From contig CAMCYK010000037.1 in NCBI GenBank assembly GCA_945883695.1, positions 1 through 35,071 on the forward strand: 35,071 bases of DNA. The letters run 5' to 3'. Below are positions 1 through 8,872 of the stretch, one piece after another (the first letter of the stretch is position 1; each line of letters starts with the position of its first letter). Both the position numbers and the translations under genes were made by a program. This DNA is from Akkermansia muciniphila (GTDB taxonomy: Bacteria; Verrucomicrobiota; Verrucomicrobiia; Verrucomicrobiales; Akkermansiaceae). The notes below the pieces were generated by a model. That model was not told the DNA's origin. It saw nothing but the letters and a program-made list of their open reading frames with translations, and did no database searches.

Positions 1-314
1 TTCACCAGGATGTGGAAGTGGTTGGCCATCACCGCGTAGGTGAGGATTTCCACGCCGGAGAATTTCGCCATCCGCCACATCAGCCGGAGGAAGGCCTCCT
101 TCTCGGTGTCGCCGAACAGCTTCGCGCCGCCCGCGGTGCGGCTCATCACATGGTAAGCCTGGCCGCCGGCATGCTCGCCGCCGAACTGGCCGAGCAGGCG
201 CCGCGGCGGGCGCTTCATCGAGCGCCCGATGACCTCAATCCGCCCCGGGGTGGGAGCGGTCGGCAGGGTGATCTCGTCGAGCGGGGAGAGTTCCTTCAAG
301 TCGCTGGCATTCAT
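1..314 (-). CDS. REP-associated tyrosine transposase (RAYT, IS200-like), N-terminal part, cut by window edge
   Basis: Reading the minus strand from the ATG at 314 gives 104 residues before the window ends. After a roughly 50-residue lead comes the core of a Y1 (IS200-like) transposase: 'YHVMSRTAGG' at about 54-63, then 'LTYAVMANHFHILV' at 91-104, which carries the HuH metal-binding motif (His99-Phe-His101). The catalytic tyrosine lies beyond the window. In this family the enzyme is a single-strand nuclease that acts on REP palindromes bearing a GTAG-like tetranucleotide, and it is usually a single-copy gene rather than a classical insertion sequence. That matches the many REP/REPIN elements elsewhere in this window, although which repeat family it serves is inference. 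The ATG at 310 was rejected because it runs into TGA after four codons. A possible -10 (TATATT near 390) lies upstream, with weak support. Confidence 0.85.
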   Translation of the reverse strand, partial: MNASDLKELSPLDEITLPTAPTPGRIEVIGRSMKRPPRRLLGQFGGEHAGGQAYHVMSRTAGGAKLFGDTEKEAFLRLMWRMAKFSGVEILTYAVMANHFHILV

Positions 315-469
315 CGGAGAGGAGGGGCTGACGAAAGGGAGGAAAGCGGACCGCGGGCGGGATGTCAATGACTGCTTGCCTGTCGAAAAATATACAGGAA
401 TTCTGAGTCGTTTTCTTTGAAATGCAGGGCAGTGCGCCAGCCGCCAGTGCTGGTCACGGGCATCACCCG

Positions 470-503
470 TCAAGACGCTGAAGATTTGTTGAGAGCGTCT
501 TGA
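470..503. repeat. 10-bp perfect inverted repeat overlapping the threonine aldolase stop codon
   Basis: TCAAGACGCT at 470-479 is mirrored by AGCGTCTTGA at 494-503 with a 14-nt loop. The left arm begins with the complement of the gene's TGA stop, so the last dozen codons of the aldolase are part of the stem-loop. No clear T-run follows on the minus strand, so this is not a textbook intrinsic terminator. It could act as an mRNA 3'-end stabiliser. Confidence 0.55.
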
Positions 504-1507
504 AAAACCCCGATTACCCGCGGGATTTCTTCGGAAGTTACCGCCAAGCTGGTCACCGCGCGAATCGTGTCGGGACCGGTGGCGAGGACGCGCAAACCGG
601 CTTGATCCAGCTCCCGCGCGAGGCGCTCCGCAGGAACCTTCGTCACCCGGGCGATGACAATGTTGGTTTCCACCGATGCAGGATCAAGCTCGATCCCCGG
701 CAACACGCTCAATCCATCGGCCAGGGTGCGGGCGTTCACGTGGTCTACAGCCAGGCGCTGGCGGTGATGTTCGAGCGCGTGCAGCGCGCCGGCCGCGATG
801 ATGCCGGCCTGCCGCATCCCTCCGCCGAACATCTTGCGGAAGCGCCGCGCGCGCTGGATGAACTGCCGCGACCCACACAGCGCGGAGCCGACGGGGGCCC
901 CGAGGCCTTTCGAAAAGCATACGGCGACCGAGTCGAACTCCGCCGCCAGTTCGCGCTCGGAGATCCCGCTGGCGACCGCCGCGTTCCACAGTCGTGCGCC
1001 GTCGAGATGCAGCTGGATGCCACGTTCCCGGGTCAGAATCCCGATCTCCCGCACGAGTTCCTGCGGCCAGATCCTGCCGCCGCCGCGGTTGTGCGTGTTC
1101 TCCAGGCATACCAGCTTGGTCGGCGGGAAATGCTGGTCGGCGGGACGCAGCGCGGCTTCCAGCTCAGCCGCGGTGAAGATGCCGCGCAAGCCTGGCAGGC
1201 AGCGGCAGGTCACGCCGGCCAGCGCGGCGGGAGCCCCGGCCTCGTAGTAATAGATGTGCGCGTTGGCATCAAGGACCACCTCGTCGCCCGGCTCGGTGTG
1301 GACCCGCAGCGCAAGCTGGTTCGCCATGGTGCCGGACGGCGTGAACATCGCCGCCTCCTTGCCGAGCAGCTCCGCCACCCGGGCTTCCAGTTTTGCCACG
1401 GTGGGATCGTCGCCGAACACGTCGTCGCCGACTTCGGCCGCTGCCATCGCCTCGCGCATCGCGGGGGTCGGCCGGGTGATGGTGTCGCTACGCAGGTCGA
1501 TGGGCAT
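470..1507 (-). CDS. ltaE: Low-specificity L-threonine aldolase
   Basis: A 345-residue PLP-dependent fold-type I enzyme that would cleave L-threonine or L-allo-threonine to glycine and acetaldehyde in the cytoplasm. It starts with the family's typical '[18 protein letters not shown]'. '[10 protein letters not shown]' is at about 28-36, 'HLDGARLWN' with the PLP-ring aspartate Asp169 follows, and the Schiff-base lysine is Lys200 in '[12 protein letters not shown]'. The reading frame continues upstream to 1699, but that extension has no family similarity and overlaps the preceding DUF58 gene. The start at 1507, which gives MPIDLRSDT, is therefore preferred; no clear Shine-Dalgarno is visible. It follows the DUF58 gene on the same strand after about 130 bp and may be the last gene of that transcript. 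An inverted repeat overlaps its stop codon. Confidence 0.93.
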   Translation of the reverse strand: MPIDLRSDTITRPTPAMREAMAAAEVGDDVFGDDPTVAKLEARVAELLGKEAAMFTPSGTMANQLALRVHTEPGDEVVLDANAHIYYYEAGAPAALAGVTCRCLPGLRGIFTAAELEAALRPADQHFPPTKLVCLENTHNRGGGRIWPQELVREIGILTRERGIQLHLDGARLWNAAVASGISERELAAEFDSVAVCFSKGLGAPVGSALCGSRQFIQRARRFRKMFGGGMRQAGIIAAGALHALEHHRQRLAVDHVNARTLADGLSVLPGIELDPASVETNIVIARVTKVPAERLARELDQAGLRVLATGPDTIRAVTSLAVTSEEIPRVIGVFQDALNKSSAS

Positions 1508-1635
1508 GAGGAACAAAGGTTCGGCGGTTCGCCACGTGTCAGGGCGCTTGGGAGGCGACACTGTTGAATCTCTTCGGAACGTGCAAGTCCCAGCCGCGGC
1601 GACTTCGGGCATACCTGCCCCGCCTCCGCTGGCTG

Positions 1636-3036
1636 TCACAACTTCTGCGGAAGCTTCAACAAGTCCTTTGCGAGTGAAACCGAGCGGACGAAGTGACAAC
1701 GCGGAACGGCACCGGGCATTTCGCGGCAGACCACCAGGGCGGACGTTTCAATCCCGGCGCGGTTCAAGCTGTCGAGCAGGCGGGCTCGACTTGGGGACCA
1801 TCCGGAAAACACGCACAGGCAACCCGCAAGATCTTCGCCATGGCGCCGGACGAGCCGGCCAAGGGATTCGAAGTCCTCGTCCGGCGCGCTTTCCACACCC
1901 GCCAAAACCTCGAGCAGGGTTTCGGCACGGGCAATCCCCTGGCCGGCGGTGACGACCCGCCCGTGACCCGCGATGAACATCAGATCAATCAACGATTCCC
2001 GCGCGTCCACCGCGACCACGAACGAAGCCGCGACGGACACCGCATCCTCGAACAAGGCCTCGTCGCCCGGTCCCGGGAAGGTATCGAGGATCAACCCGTG
2101 ACGCGGGAAAAAAGTGTCCTCCAGCTCCTTCACGACGGGCTTTCCCGTGCGCGCCCAGGTGGGCCAATGGATCAGCCGCAGCGGGTCGCCCGGCTGGTAG
2201 TCGCGCAGTCCGGTGAACTCGCCGGTCGCCCCTGCGTGGCGGGCGGTCGCCTCGCCGCCGGGTTGGAAGCGCGCGCTGCCGGGCAGCTCGAAGCGTGGCA
2301 ACGGGTAACGCCGCGGCAAGACGGCGAGGGTCGCGGGGGGGGCGGGAACCGTCACGCAGCGCTGGAACAGGCCGATCGGATCCGGCAGCAACACCCGCAG
2401 ATCGTTCAAGCGGATCAAACCGCGCCGCCGCGGCACCAGGGTCATCGCCACGGTCGCGCCCGCCGCCGGCCGCAGCCGCTCGATCCGTTCGCTGCGGCCG
2501 CCTTCGAACAAAAGCCGCGATTCGCAAAGCCAGTTCCAGCGGTACCAGGCGAGATGGCGGTCGAACAAGTTCCGGCCCTCCTCGCCCGGCTCGCGGGTGG
2601 CGCGGAACAACGCGTGACCAGGCCGCGGATCAGGCGCGGTTTCCAACAACTCGAAGCCGCGCGGCGACTTGCGGCGGTGGTTCTTGAGCTGGACGTGATA
2701 GGTCAGCGGCTGGCCGGCGGTCGCATGGGGCGGCAGCTCGCGGGTCGCCGTCAAACGCGCCCGGCGGAACGGCAGCGCCAACAGGCCCACCGCCACCAGC
2801 GAGCAGGCCATCGCAAAGGTGAGGTAAACCGAGCCGTCGGTGTTGCCCGCGGCGATCCCGGCGGAAATGACGATCGAGATCATCACGCCGATCCCCAGGG
2901 GCCGGATCCGTCGGCGCAGGAAGTGGTTGAGCTCCGTCCCGCGGGAATAGAAATGGAAGATCGGGTCGCGCGGGACCCGGCGCCTCGGTCTTCCCGGCGC
3001 GGGAACGGGAGTCACGACTGGCGTCGGCGCTGGCAT
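1636..3036 (-). CDS. DUF58 domain protein, membrane-anchored
   Basis: 466 residues. The N-terminus is proline/arginine rich, followed by two hydrophobic segments at about 48-65 and 70-90 that would anchor it in the membrane. The DUF58 signature '[16 protein letters not shown]' followed by '[15 protein letters not shown]' lies near residues 275-305. The C-terminal half has a von Willebrand A-like pattern of alternating hydrophobic strands ('[19 protein letters not shown]'), but the exact MIDAS motif is not evident to me. DUF58 proteins almost always pair with MoxR ATPases and are thought to help assemble or regulate envelope complexes; the biochemical role is unknown. Here the MoxR partner lies upstream on the same strand but is separated by about 660 bp that hold a small DUF3309 gene, instead of the usual tight coupling. 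Confidence 0.88.
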   Translation of the reverse strand: MPAPTPVVTPVPAPGRPRRRVPRDPIFHFYSRGTELNHFLRRRIRPLGIGVMISIVISAGIAAGNTDGSVYLTFAMACSLVAVGLLALPFRRARLTATRELPPHATAGQPLTYHVQLKNHRRKSPRGFELLETAPDPRPGHALFRATREPGEEGRNLFDRHLAWYRWNWLCESRLLFEGGRSERIERLRPAAGATVAMTLVPRRRGLIRLNDLRVLLPDPIGLFQRCVTVPAPPATLAVLPRRYPLPRFELPGSARFQPGGEATARHAGATGEFTGLRDYQPGDPLRLIHWPTWARTGKPVVKELEDTFFPRHGLILDTFPGPGDEALFEDAVSVAASFVVAVDARESLIDLMFIAGHGRVVTAGQGIARAETLLEVLAGVESAPDEDFESLGRLVRRHGEDLAGCLCVFSGWSPSRARLLDSLNRAGIETSALVVCREMPGAVPRCHFVRSVSLAKDLLKLPQKL

Positions 3037-3271
3037 GTTGCGGGAAATCAGTGCCCCACACTCCGCCGCCCATCAAGACCCGTTGCGACGAATCCTTCGC
3101 CCCCACCCGCGCCGGGGCCCCGCGATCCACCGCCGGACTGGTATGCCGCAACGCGTCGGGTCCACCTTAGGCCCTGTCGGCCGCCTTCAGACAAAAGGGC
3201 CTGCCGGGCGGTCAAACCCTGCAAACCCCTGCGTAAGGCGGCCCGCGAGCCGCCCGCCTCATTCCGCCTTG

Positions 3272-3430
3272 CTAGATTTTTCCCATCAACAGGAGGACGA
3301 TGATGATGATCACGATGAGGCCAAGTCCGCCGCTGGGACCATAGCCCCAGTTCTTGCTGTGGCCCCACGTGGGGAGCGCGCCGACGAGGAACAGGATGAG
3401 GACGATGAGGAGTATGGTTCCAATGCTCAT
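3272..3430 (-). CDS. DUF3309 small hydrophobic membrane protein (52 aa)
   Basis: A short gene (ATG at 3428-3430, TAG at 3272-3274) encoding 52 residues: a hydrophobic helix 'TILLIVLILFLVGALPTW', a polar glycine-rich turn 'GYGPSGGLG' at about 29-37, and a second helix rich in isoleucine and leucine ending 'MGKI'. The two-helix hairpin with the ALPTW and GYGPSGGLG motifs is the hallmark of the DUF3309 family, which is widespread in proteobacteria and other Gram-negatives and has no known function. It lies on the same strand between the MoxR and DUF58 genes, so it may be co-transcribed, but gaps of more than 230 bp on each side leave room for its own promoter. Confidence 0.85.
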   Translation of the reverse strand: MSIGTILLIVLILFLVGALPTWGHSKNWGYGPSGGLGLIVIIIIVLLLMGKI

Positions 3431-3698
3431 GGGATTTTAGGTTGAGATGATGAGATGTCTGATTGGGTGGTGCAGAGACCGCAGGTGTGGATCTCCCGTG
3501 GACCCCTTTCTTTTTGCACGAATCCCGCCAAGCAGGGAAAAGTGCACGATTATCCACCGGATCGTTGCCACGGCGGCAACTCCGCGGCATCCAGCAAGTC
3601 CGGCGGACACCGCGGATGGCGCAAAATGCACGGTCCTCCCTTTCAAATAATGCAACGCGCCGCTCCTTTCATCGCGCAACGCACGATGCCTCCGCCCT

Positions 3699-4646
3699 TC
3701 AGACGGGAACCGGCACCTGCGCGAGAATCTCCGTAACCACCTGGCGGCCGGTGACACCGGAGAGCTTGGCTTCCGGCACGATGACCATCCGGTGCGCGAT
3801 CACGTCCGCGGCCACCGCCTGGATGGTTTCCGGGATCACGAAGTCACGTTCTTCGAACAACGACAGCGCCTGCGCCATTTTCATCAGGGCGATCGAGGCG
3901 CGCGGGCTGGCCGCGAGCTGGACATCGTCACGGCTGCGGGTCGCGGAAACGATATCGACGATGTAACCGCGGAGCTCGTCGCTGATACGCACCCCGCGGG
4001 TCGCGGCCAGCAGGGCGACCAGGTCGTCGCGGTGGACCACCGGTTCGAGGAAATCGACCGGGTGTTTGTCGATCTGGTCGGACAAGATCGCGCGTTCTTC
4101 CTCCGGCGTGACGTAGCCGAGGCGGCTCTGGATCATGAAGCGGTCCATCTGCGCCTCCGGCAGCGGGTAGGTGCCGCGGAACTCGACCGTATTCTGGGTG
4201 GCGATGACGAAGAACAGGCCGTCGAGGTCGTGGCGCTCGCCGTCGATCGTCGCCTGGCGCTCGGCCATCGCTTCCAACAAGGCGGACTGGGTCCGCGGCG
4301 AGGCGCGGTTGATTTCGTCGGCCAGCAGGATGTCGGCGAAGACCGGACCGGGGCGGAAGCGGAACTCCTGGGTGCGCGGGTCGAAAATCGAGACCCCGAG
4401 GATATCGCCGGGCAACAGGTCGGGGGTGAACTGGACGCGCTTGAAAGCGGCGCCGGAGACCGCGCGGGCGATCGCCTTCGCCAGGGTGGTCTTGCCGGTT
4501 CCGGGCACGTCCTCGACCAGCGCGTGGCCGCCGGCGGCGAGGCAGGCGAGGATGTTGCGCAGGGCGGGATCCTGGCCGCGCACCACGGTGCGGACGGCAT
4601 TCTCCAGGCGGCGGGCGGTCTGACGGGCGGATAGAAGGTCGCTCAT
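3699..4646 (-). CDS. MoxR-family AAA+ ATPase
   Basis: 315 residues. Walker A 'EDVPGTGKTTLAKA' is at about 45-58 and Walker B 'ILLADEINRAS' with Asp110-Glu111 follows. Sensor 1 'VIATQNTVEFRGTYPLPEAQ' comes next, then 'MDRFM', the typical MoxR block. The C-terminal lid domain contains 'ASPRASIALMKMAQALS'. MoxR ATPases act as chaperone-like motors that mature or remodel envelope and metal-containing complexes together with DUF58 or VWA proteins. The start ATG overlaps the stop of the upstream secreted protein by 4 bp (ATGA), implying translational coupling. A DUF58 partner is encoded downstream after a small gene. Length and motifs are normal for the family; the client is unknown. Confidence 0.95.
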   Translation of the reverse strand: MSDLLSARQTARRLENAVRTVVRGQDPALRNILACLAAGGHALVEDVPGTGKTTLAKAIARAVSGAAFKRVQFTPDLLPGDILGVSIFDPRTQEFRFRPGPVFADILLADEINRASPRTQSALLEAMAERQATIDGERHDLDGLFFVIATQNTVEFRGTYPLPEAQMDRFMIQSRLGYVTPEEERAILSDQIDKHPVDFLEPVVHRDDLVALLAATRGVRISDELRGYIVDIVSATRSRDDVQLAASPRASIALMKMAQALSLFEERDFVIPETIQAVAADVIAHRMVIVPEAKLSGVTGRQVVTEILAQVPVPV

Positions 4647-6601
4647 TCGGCGGGATTCGGGCGGAGCTGGCGGTCGGCGGCGGAAAGCGTGCGGTGCTTT
4701 TGGAAGATCGTCTCCAGCTCGCCGCGTGCCGCTTCAGGCAGGCGGGCGTCGAGACGGAGCCACACCTGGCGGTTGAGGAGTTCGCGGCCGCGGGCGAGCG
4801 AGTCGAAGAGATCGAGTTCCGGCAGCACCCGCGGTCCGGATTCGGTCGCGACCACGACGAAGAGCGGGAAGGAATCGGCGGAGTCATCGCCGGCCGCGGG
4901 CGGGACGCGCATTGACACCGCGGCCCAACGCCCGGCGCGGTGGACGCCGAGGATCTCCCCCCGCTGGCGGGCCGTCAGCTCGTAGCCGGAGTTCCGCAGC
5001 AGACGGGAAGAGCCCGCCGGGTCGTCGAAGCAGGCGGAGCGGGCGAGCATGCCGGCGACGTCGCCCGCGACGATCGCGTCGCGCCAGCCGCTCACCAGTT
5101 CGCGGGCCGCGTCCTCGGTCGGCGCGGAGTCGGCCGGGATGCCGCCGAGCCGGTGGATCAGGCCGGCCGTCCAATCCCGCTCGCGGGCCTCGAGCGCGGG
5201 GCCGGACCAGCGGGCCAGCGACACGCTGTCCTTGGCATGGGCCAGGCCGGGCGCCCCGGAAAACCCGGGATTGGCGAGCCAGCCGGCGGGACCGCGCCGG
5301 AAGAACAAGACCTGCAACGCGGCGGGCACCGGGAGTCGCGCGGAAAATACCTGGACCAGCGCGCAGGCGTCGTCGCCGGACTCGTGCAGTTCGAGCAGCA
5401 CCGGCGCGGCCGGGAGGTCCGGCAGATGGAACCGTTGCCACAGGCGGGCCGCGCGATTCATGCCGTCGAGCGCCACCGCGGACTCCGCCTCGAGGTCGAG
5501 CCGCGGTGCCAGCGCTTGAAAAGACGGCGCGCGCAGGGCGAGCAGCAGGGCCTCCGCCGCGCCGCGCGAGGTCGCCTCGGGGCTGGCCGCCACCGCATCG
5601 CGCAGCTTTGCCGGAAAGGCCGCCACCAGGTCGGCGTCGAGCAAGTCTTCGTCGTCCGCCGGCGCTTCGACCTGGGACGCGGGCGCCAGCAATTCGCTGG
5701 GCAAGCGGATCCGCCACAGCCCTCCGTCGGAGCGGACAAAAGGCAGGTGGACCGCCCGCGGCCGGGGCCGCGCCTCGAAGTCGCCGGCGGGATCCAGCGC
5801 GACGATGCTGACCAGCCCGTCCTCGCCGCCCTGTTCGGTCATCACGACCGCCCGCGCGGCTTCCGGGGCGGCCAGCAGCCGCCAATGCGGGTGCTCGATC
5901 TCCGGCCGCCGCAGCACCCGGGCCACGGCTTGGAACGTCTCGTCCCACTCGGCCGGCCGCGGGTCCTCCAGGCCACCGAGCAGCGCGAGCGCGCCCGGCA
6001 GGCTGCGGGCCTTGAGCGCCGCCAGAAAATCCGCGGCGAGGCGGTCGGGGGTCGCCTCGTGGAGCTCGTCCGGACTGCGCAGCTTGCGCATTTCTTCGAA
6101 CAGCAGCACGAAGGCGTCCTCTTTCAAGCGCACCAGCTGCTCGCCGCGGGCGCGCAGCATCCAATCCTCGAGCGCCTTGATCCGCGGCAGGAAGCCGGGC
6201 CGGAAACTCAAGCCGGTGTTGTCGAACGACGACGGCAGCGGGGCCGGCCGCCATTGCTCGGCGCCCTTGACCATGCCCACGGCGTGGACTTGCACGCTGT
6301 TGGAGTCGTAGTTGGTGATTTGGGAAACCAGCACCGCGGCCAGTTCGCCATCGAGCTTCTCCTCGAGCACCCGCAGGTCATCCGGCCGGATCGCCCGGCC
6401 GAGCTTGCTCAGCCGCACCGCGATGTCGGCGCGCCGCTGCTCCGGCGTGTCGGGGGAAATCGCGGTGTCGCCCACCGCGAACACGCCGTTTTCCCGGGTC
6501 AGCCCGCGCAGGAACGACAGCGCGGCCTCGCCCGGCCCGCCGGCCGCCGCAACCGGGGCGCTCGAGGCGACCAGCATGACCAGCACGGCGAACGCTTTCA
6601 T
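4643..6601 (-). CDS. Secreted protein of unknown function, coupled to MoxR
   Basis: 652 residues from the ATG at 6601. That start places a clean signal peptide (MKAFAVLVMLVASSAPVAAAGG, written here as positions 1-22) at the N-terminus and leaves one base after the upstream gene's stop; the frame extends 8 codons further up but overlaps that gene. I do not recognise a domain. The protein is rich in alanine, arginine and leucine with scattered short helices, and it seems to contain two or three similar segments built around an F.ALK or 'AEALLLALRAPSFQ' pattern, which could be internal repeats. Its stop codon overlaps the MoxR start (ATGA). Periplasmic location plus coupling to MoxR suggests a client or structural partner of the MoxR/DUF58 machinery; this is inference from context only. 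Confidence 0.8.
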   Translation of the reverse strand: MKAFAVLVMLVASSAPVAAAGGPGEAALSFLRGLTRENGVFAVGDTAISPDTPEQRRADIAVRLSKLGRAIRPDDLRVLEEKLDGELAAVLVSQITNYDSNSVQVHAVGMVKGAEQWRPAPLPSSFDNTGLSFRPGFLPRIKALEDWMLRARGEQLVRLKEDAFVLLFEEMRKLRSPDELHEATPDRLAADFLAALKARSLPGALALLGGLEDPRPAEWDETFQAVARVLRRPEIEHPHWRLLAAPEAARAVVMTEQGGEDGLVSIVALDPAGDFEARPRPRAVHLPFVRSDGGLWRIRLPSELLAPASQVEAPADDEDLLDADLVAAFPAKLRDAVAASPEATSRGAAEALLLALRAPSFQALAPRLDLEAESAVALDGMNRAARLWQRFHLPDLPAAPVLLELHESGDDACALVQVFSARLPVPAALQVLFFRRGPAGWLANPGFSGAPGLAHAKDSVSLARWSGPALEARERDWTAGLIHRLGGIPADSAPTEDAARELVSGWRDAIVAGDVAGMLARSACFDDPAGSSRLLRNSGYELTARQRGEILGVHRAGRWAAVSMRVPPAAGDDSADSFPLFVVVATESGPRVLPELDLFDSLARGRELLNRQVWLRLDARLPEAARGELETIFQKHRTLSAADRQLRPNPAE

Positions 6602-6602
6602 A

Positions 6603-7688
6603 TCAGAGCGACTGGTGGAAATCATCCGCCGCGTCGAGCGACAGCACGAAGCCGGCCAGCAGGTCGATCGTCCGCTCGATGTCGTCGAGGTGGGCGGTCT
6701 CGACCACCGAGTGCATGCAGCGCAGCGGCAGCGAGACCAGCGCGCTGGGAACGCCCTCGCGGATGTGGAAAATCTTGTCGGTATCGGTGCCGGTGGCGCG
6801 GCTGCTGGCCTCGTGCTGCACCGGGATCTTGCCTTCGGCCGCGGTTTCCATCAGCCGCTTGACCACCAGGGGATGGTTGGCGGTGCCGTGGGAAAGCGTG
6901 GGCCCGCCGCCGAGTTTCACCGCGCCGTGTTTGTTCGGATCGATCCCCGGAGTGTCGGTCGCGTGGGTGACGTCGAGGCAGACGCAGGCGTCGGGGAAAT
7001 GCCGGTAGGTCGCCATCATCGCGCCGTTGCCGCCGATCTCCTCCTGCACCGCGTTGAGGCACAGCAGCGAAAAGGCCGGCTTCTTGCGGCCTTTGGCGAT
7101 CCGTTTCAGCACCTGGGCGATGATGTAGCCGCCGATCCGGTTGTCGAGGGCGCGGCCGATCAGCCGCTGGTGGGCGAGTTCCGCCGGACCGTCCTCGTAC
7201 ACCGCCGGGTGGCCGACCCGCAGGCCCAGCGCGGCGACTTCCTTGGCGTTGGACGCGCCGACATCGACCCACAGCTCGTGGACCTGCGGCACCTTTTCGT
7301 CGCTGCCGTTGTCGCGCCGCAGGTGGATCGCGGTGTTGCCGATGATTCCCTTCACCGGACCCTTGTCGCCGGCGAAGACCAGCCGCCGGCCGCGCGCCGT
7401 TGCGACATCGCTGCCGCCGACGCGGTCGAGGCGGAGGAAGCCGTCGGCCTGGACCGTCTTGATCATGAAGCCGATCTCGTCGGCGTGGGCGGCCAGCATC
7501 ACCGTCCGCTTGGATTTCCCGTCGAGCCGCGCCCAGGTCGACCCGTAGGCGTCGCAGGCCACCTCGGAGGCGAGCGGCCGGAGATAATCCGCCCACACCC
7601 GCTGGCCCGGCATTTCAAAGCCGGTGGGGCTGGGGGTCTCGAGCAGCGTGAAAAGAAATTCCCGTTCGTCCTTCGTCATCCCGGCCAT
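6603..7688 (-). CDS. M42 family metallo-aminopeptidase
   Basis: 361 residues, normal for M42 (glutamyl aminopeptidase, deblocking aminopeptidase, or the so-called endoglucanase M/FrvX type). The dinuclear metal site is visible: His68 and Asp70 in 'AAHADEIGF', bridging Asp182 in 'RALDNRIGG', catalytic and metal glutamates 216-217 in 'VQEEIGGNGA', Asp239 in 'CLDVTHATD', and the late histidine in 'RCMHSVVE'. M42 enzymes form large cytoplasmic tetrahedral dodecamers that trim peptides from the N-terminus; substrate preference cannot be read here. The alternative start is Met4. It is the first gene of an apparent run with the secreted protein (1-bp gap) and MoxR. Confidence 0.93.
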   Translation of the reverse strand: MAGMTKDEREFLFTLLETPSPTGFEMPGQRVWADYLRPLASEVACDAYGSTWARLDGKSKRTVMLAAHADEIGFMIKTVQADGFLRLDRVGGSDVATARGRRLVFAGDKGPVKGIIGNTAIHLRRDNGSDEKVPQVHELWVDVGASNAKEVAALGLRVGHPAVYEDGPAELAHQRLIGRALDNRIGGYIIAQVLKRIAKGRKKPAFSLLCLNAVQEEIGGNGAMMATYRHFPDACVCLDVTHATDTPGIDPNKHGAVKLGGGPTLSHGTANHPLVVKRLMETAAEGKIPVQHEASSRATGTDTDKIFHIREGVPSALVSLPLRCMHSVVETAHLDDIERTIDLLAGFVLSLDAADDFHQSL

Positions 7689-8053
7689 TCAAGCATGCCC
7701 GCGGCGGAGGGCAATCGGGATGTCAGTCCAGCCCGGCGCAGAATTCGCGGAAGGCCCGGACCTCCTCCTCGCCCGCGACCCCGGCGACGATGTGCCAGGC
7801 GAGGCTGCGGATCGATCCGGGCATGCCCTCCCCCTCTCTCCAATCAGAAATCCAAAATCCTCAATCGCCGCTCGTCCATCGGCTCTCCCGGCATCACCTC
7901 CCGCTCCCTCCAAGACCCGCCGGATCGACGAACCCGACAGCGAAAAACCTTGTCAAATCAAGGCCCGACGGTCCACCGTCAACTAAATCAGGTGGCGGAT
8001 ATCGCAGCCTGACCTGCTACGAATAAACACTGTCCGGCAGAAATTCAGATGAT
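7689..8053. other. Intergenic stretch, no convincing gene; heptamer repeat and boundary motif
   Basis: Upstream of the M42 gene and before the first cassette-like gene. On the minus strand 7723-7824 reads as a 33-codon frame from ATG to TGA whose product ('SLAWHIVAGVAGEEEVRAF' and flanks) looks protein-like but is too short to assign. It may be a remnant or a chance frame. A period-7 AATCnnn repeat lies at 7842-7868 and a motif shared with the next genes (GTCCGGCAGAA) at 8032-8042. I see nothing else. Confidence 0.45.
7842..7868. repeat. Heptameric AATCnnn tandem repeat, four units
   Basis: AATC occurs at 7842, 7849, 7856 and 7863, exactly seven bases apart, with variable three-base spacers. 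The same period-7 pattern in the opposite orientation (GATTGnn, six units) is found at 23781-23822 between trpE and trpG, so this is a recurrent intergenic sequence type and not chance. Confidence 0.7.
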
Positions 8054-8479
8054 ATGCCCTACCGCTTTGAACAACTTGAGTCAGTTTCTTGTGCCGATAT
8101 TGCCGCCGGTCTGAAGGATCGTTTGATAGGCTGCAGGGCTGTGAACACCTCATTCGATTCGGGCCGCTTATCGAATCCGGATTGGAAGCGCCTTAATGGA
8201 TTCGCCATCGCTCCGATCATCACCCAAGAGTTCGTGCATTCTTGGCCCGTCTCACATGACGCTTATTGCGATGAATGGTGGATCTTTGAGGGAACCATTC
8301 CGAGTGATTTCGATGTCCAAGCCTTTTGCAACTATGTCGGAACACGAATTGCAGACTACAAAGACCTCGATTTTGAAGGAGCTTGTCGGCTCGATTCGTA
8401 TTTGGAACGCTTCCGGCCTCGGTTCGTATTCGGCAACAACGAACACGGCTACTTAATAACCCAAGCCGAACAAGAATAG
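8054..8479 (+). CDS. Hypothetical protein (141 aa), cassette-like gene 1
   Basis: Not recognised. 141 residues from ATG 8054. The composition is mixed and soluble, with no signal peptide or membrane segment; tryptophans and aromatics are common ('CDEWWIFEGTIP' at about 72-83, 'YLERFRPRFVFGNNEHGY' near the end). Codon use is visibly less GC-rich at third positions than in the flanking genes, suggesting acquisition. A motif GTCCGGCAGAA lies about 20 bp upstream of the start. The gene ends within AATAACCCAAGCCGAA, a sequence that recurs just after the next gene's stop. It is the first of three small same-strand genes with this arrangement. Its size would suit an accessory-cassette or immunity-type protein, but nothing in the sequence proves either. 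Confidence 0.65.
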   Translation: MPYRFEQLESVSCADIAAGLKDRLIGCRAVNTSFDSGRLSNPDWKRLNGFAIAPIITQEFVHSWPVSHDAYCDEWWIFEGTIPSDFDVQAFCNYVGTRIADYKDLDFEGACRLDSYLERFRPRFVFGNNEHGYLITQAEQE

Positions 8480-8605
8480 ACACAGCAATCACCACCAGCC
8501 GCATTGTCGTCAACATCACCCGTATCATGAACCATAACTCCCGTCTCAACGCTCGCCCCGCTAGTGGAAGTGCGTGCTCTTGACGTTGGGCAGAATAATC
8601 CCAAC

Positions 8606-8857
8606 ATGAGCAATCCCTACGCCACACCGAAGGCACACAGCGCGATCTCGCCTTCACGGAAGGCTCGCTGGCGGATCTTGAAGCACGCCTGCATATTCCT
8701 GATGATTTTTCTCTCCGTGAACTTTGACAGGTTTTTCGGCTCCTCTGAGCGTGCTGCGGGAGTTCCGGAGGTCAGAAATGGTGTCAGCGTGATTGCTTTG
8801 CTGCTGTTCTACGGGGCTGGATACCTGATACTCTCGCGAGCTCGTTCTCGGAAGTAG
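8606..8857 (+). CDS. Small membrane protein (83 aa), cassette-like gene 2
   Basis: Begins 'MSNPYATPKAHSA', a start seen in many small two-helix membrane proteins of planctomycetes and verrucomicrobia. The first hydrophobic helix lies around residues 26-40 ('HACIFLMIFLSVNF') and the second around 61-78 ('GVSVIALLLFYGAGYLIL'), followed by an arginine-rich cytoplasmic tail. The frame extends upstream to 8564, but that part is unlike a protein N-terminus and contains the boundary motif GTTGGGCAGAA at 8585-8595, so Met at 8606 is chosen. Function is unknown. It is followed immediately by an imperfect hairpin at 8873-8935. Confidence 0.65.
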   Translation: MSNPYATPKAHSAISPSRKARWRILKHACIFLMIFLSVNFDRFFGSSERAAGVPEVRNGVSVIALLLFYGAGYLILSRARSRK

Positions 8858-8872
8858 CTTCCCAATAAACCC

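Noticed and set aside
1508-1699. N-terminal extension of the threonine aldolase to 1699
   Set aside because: No family similarity before MPIDLRSDT, and it would overlap the 3' end of the DUF58 gene.
7723-7824. 33-codon minus-strand gene upstream of the M42 peptidase
   Set aside because: Protein-like composition but too short, no ribosome site, and preceded by the heptamer repeat; kept only as a note.
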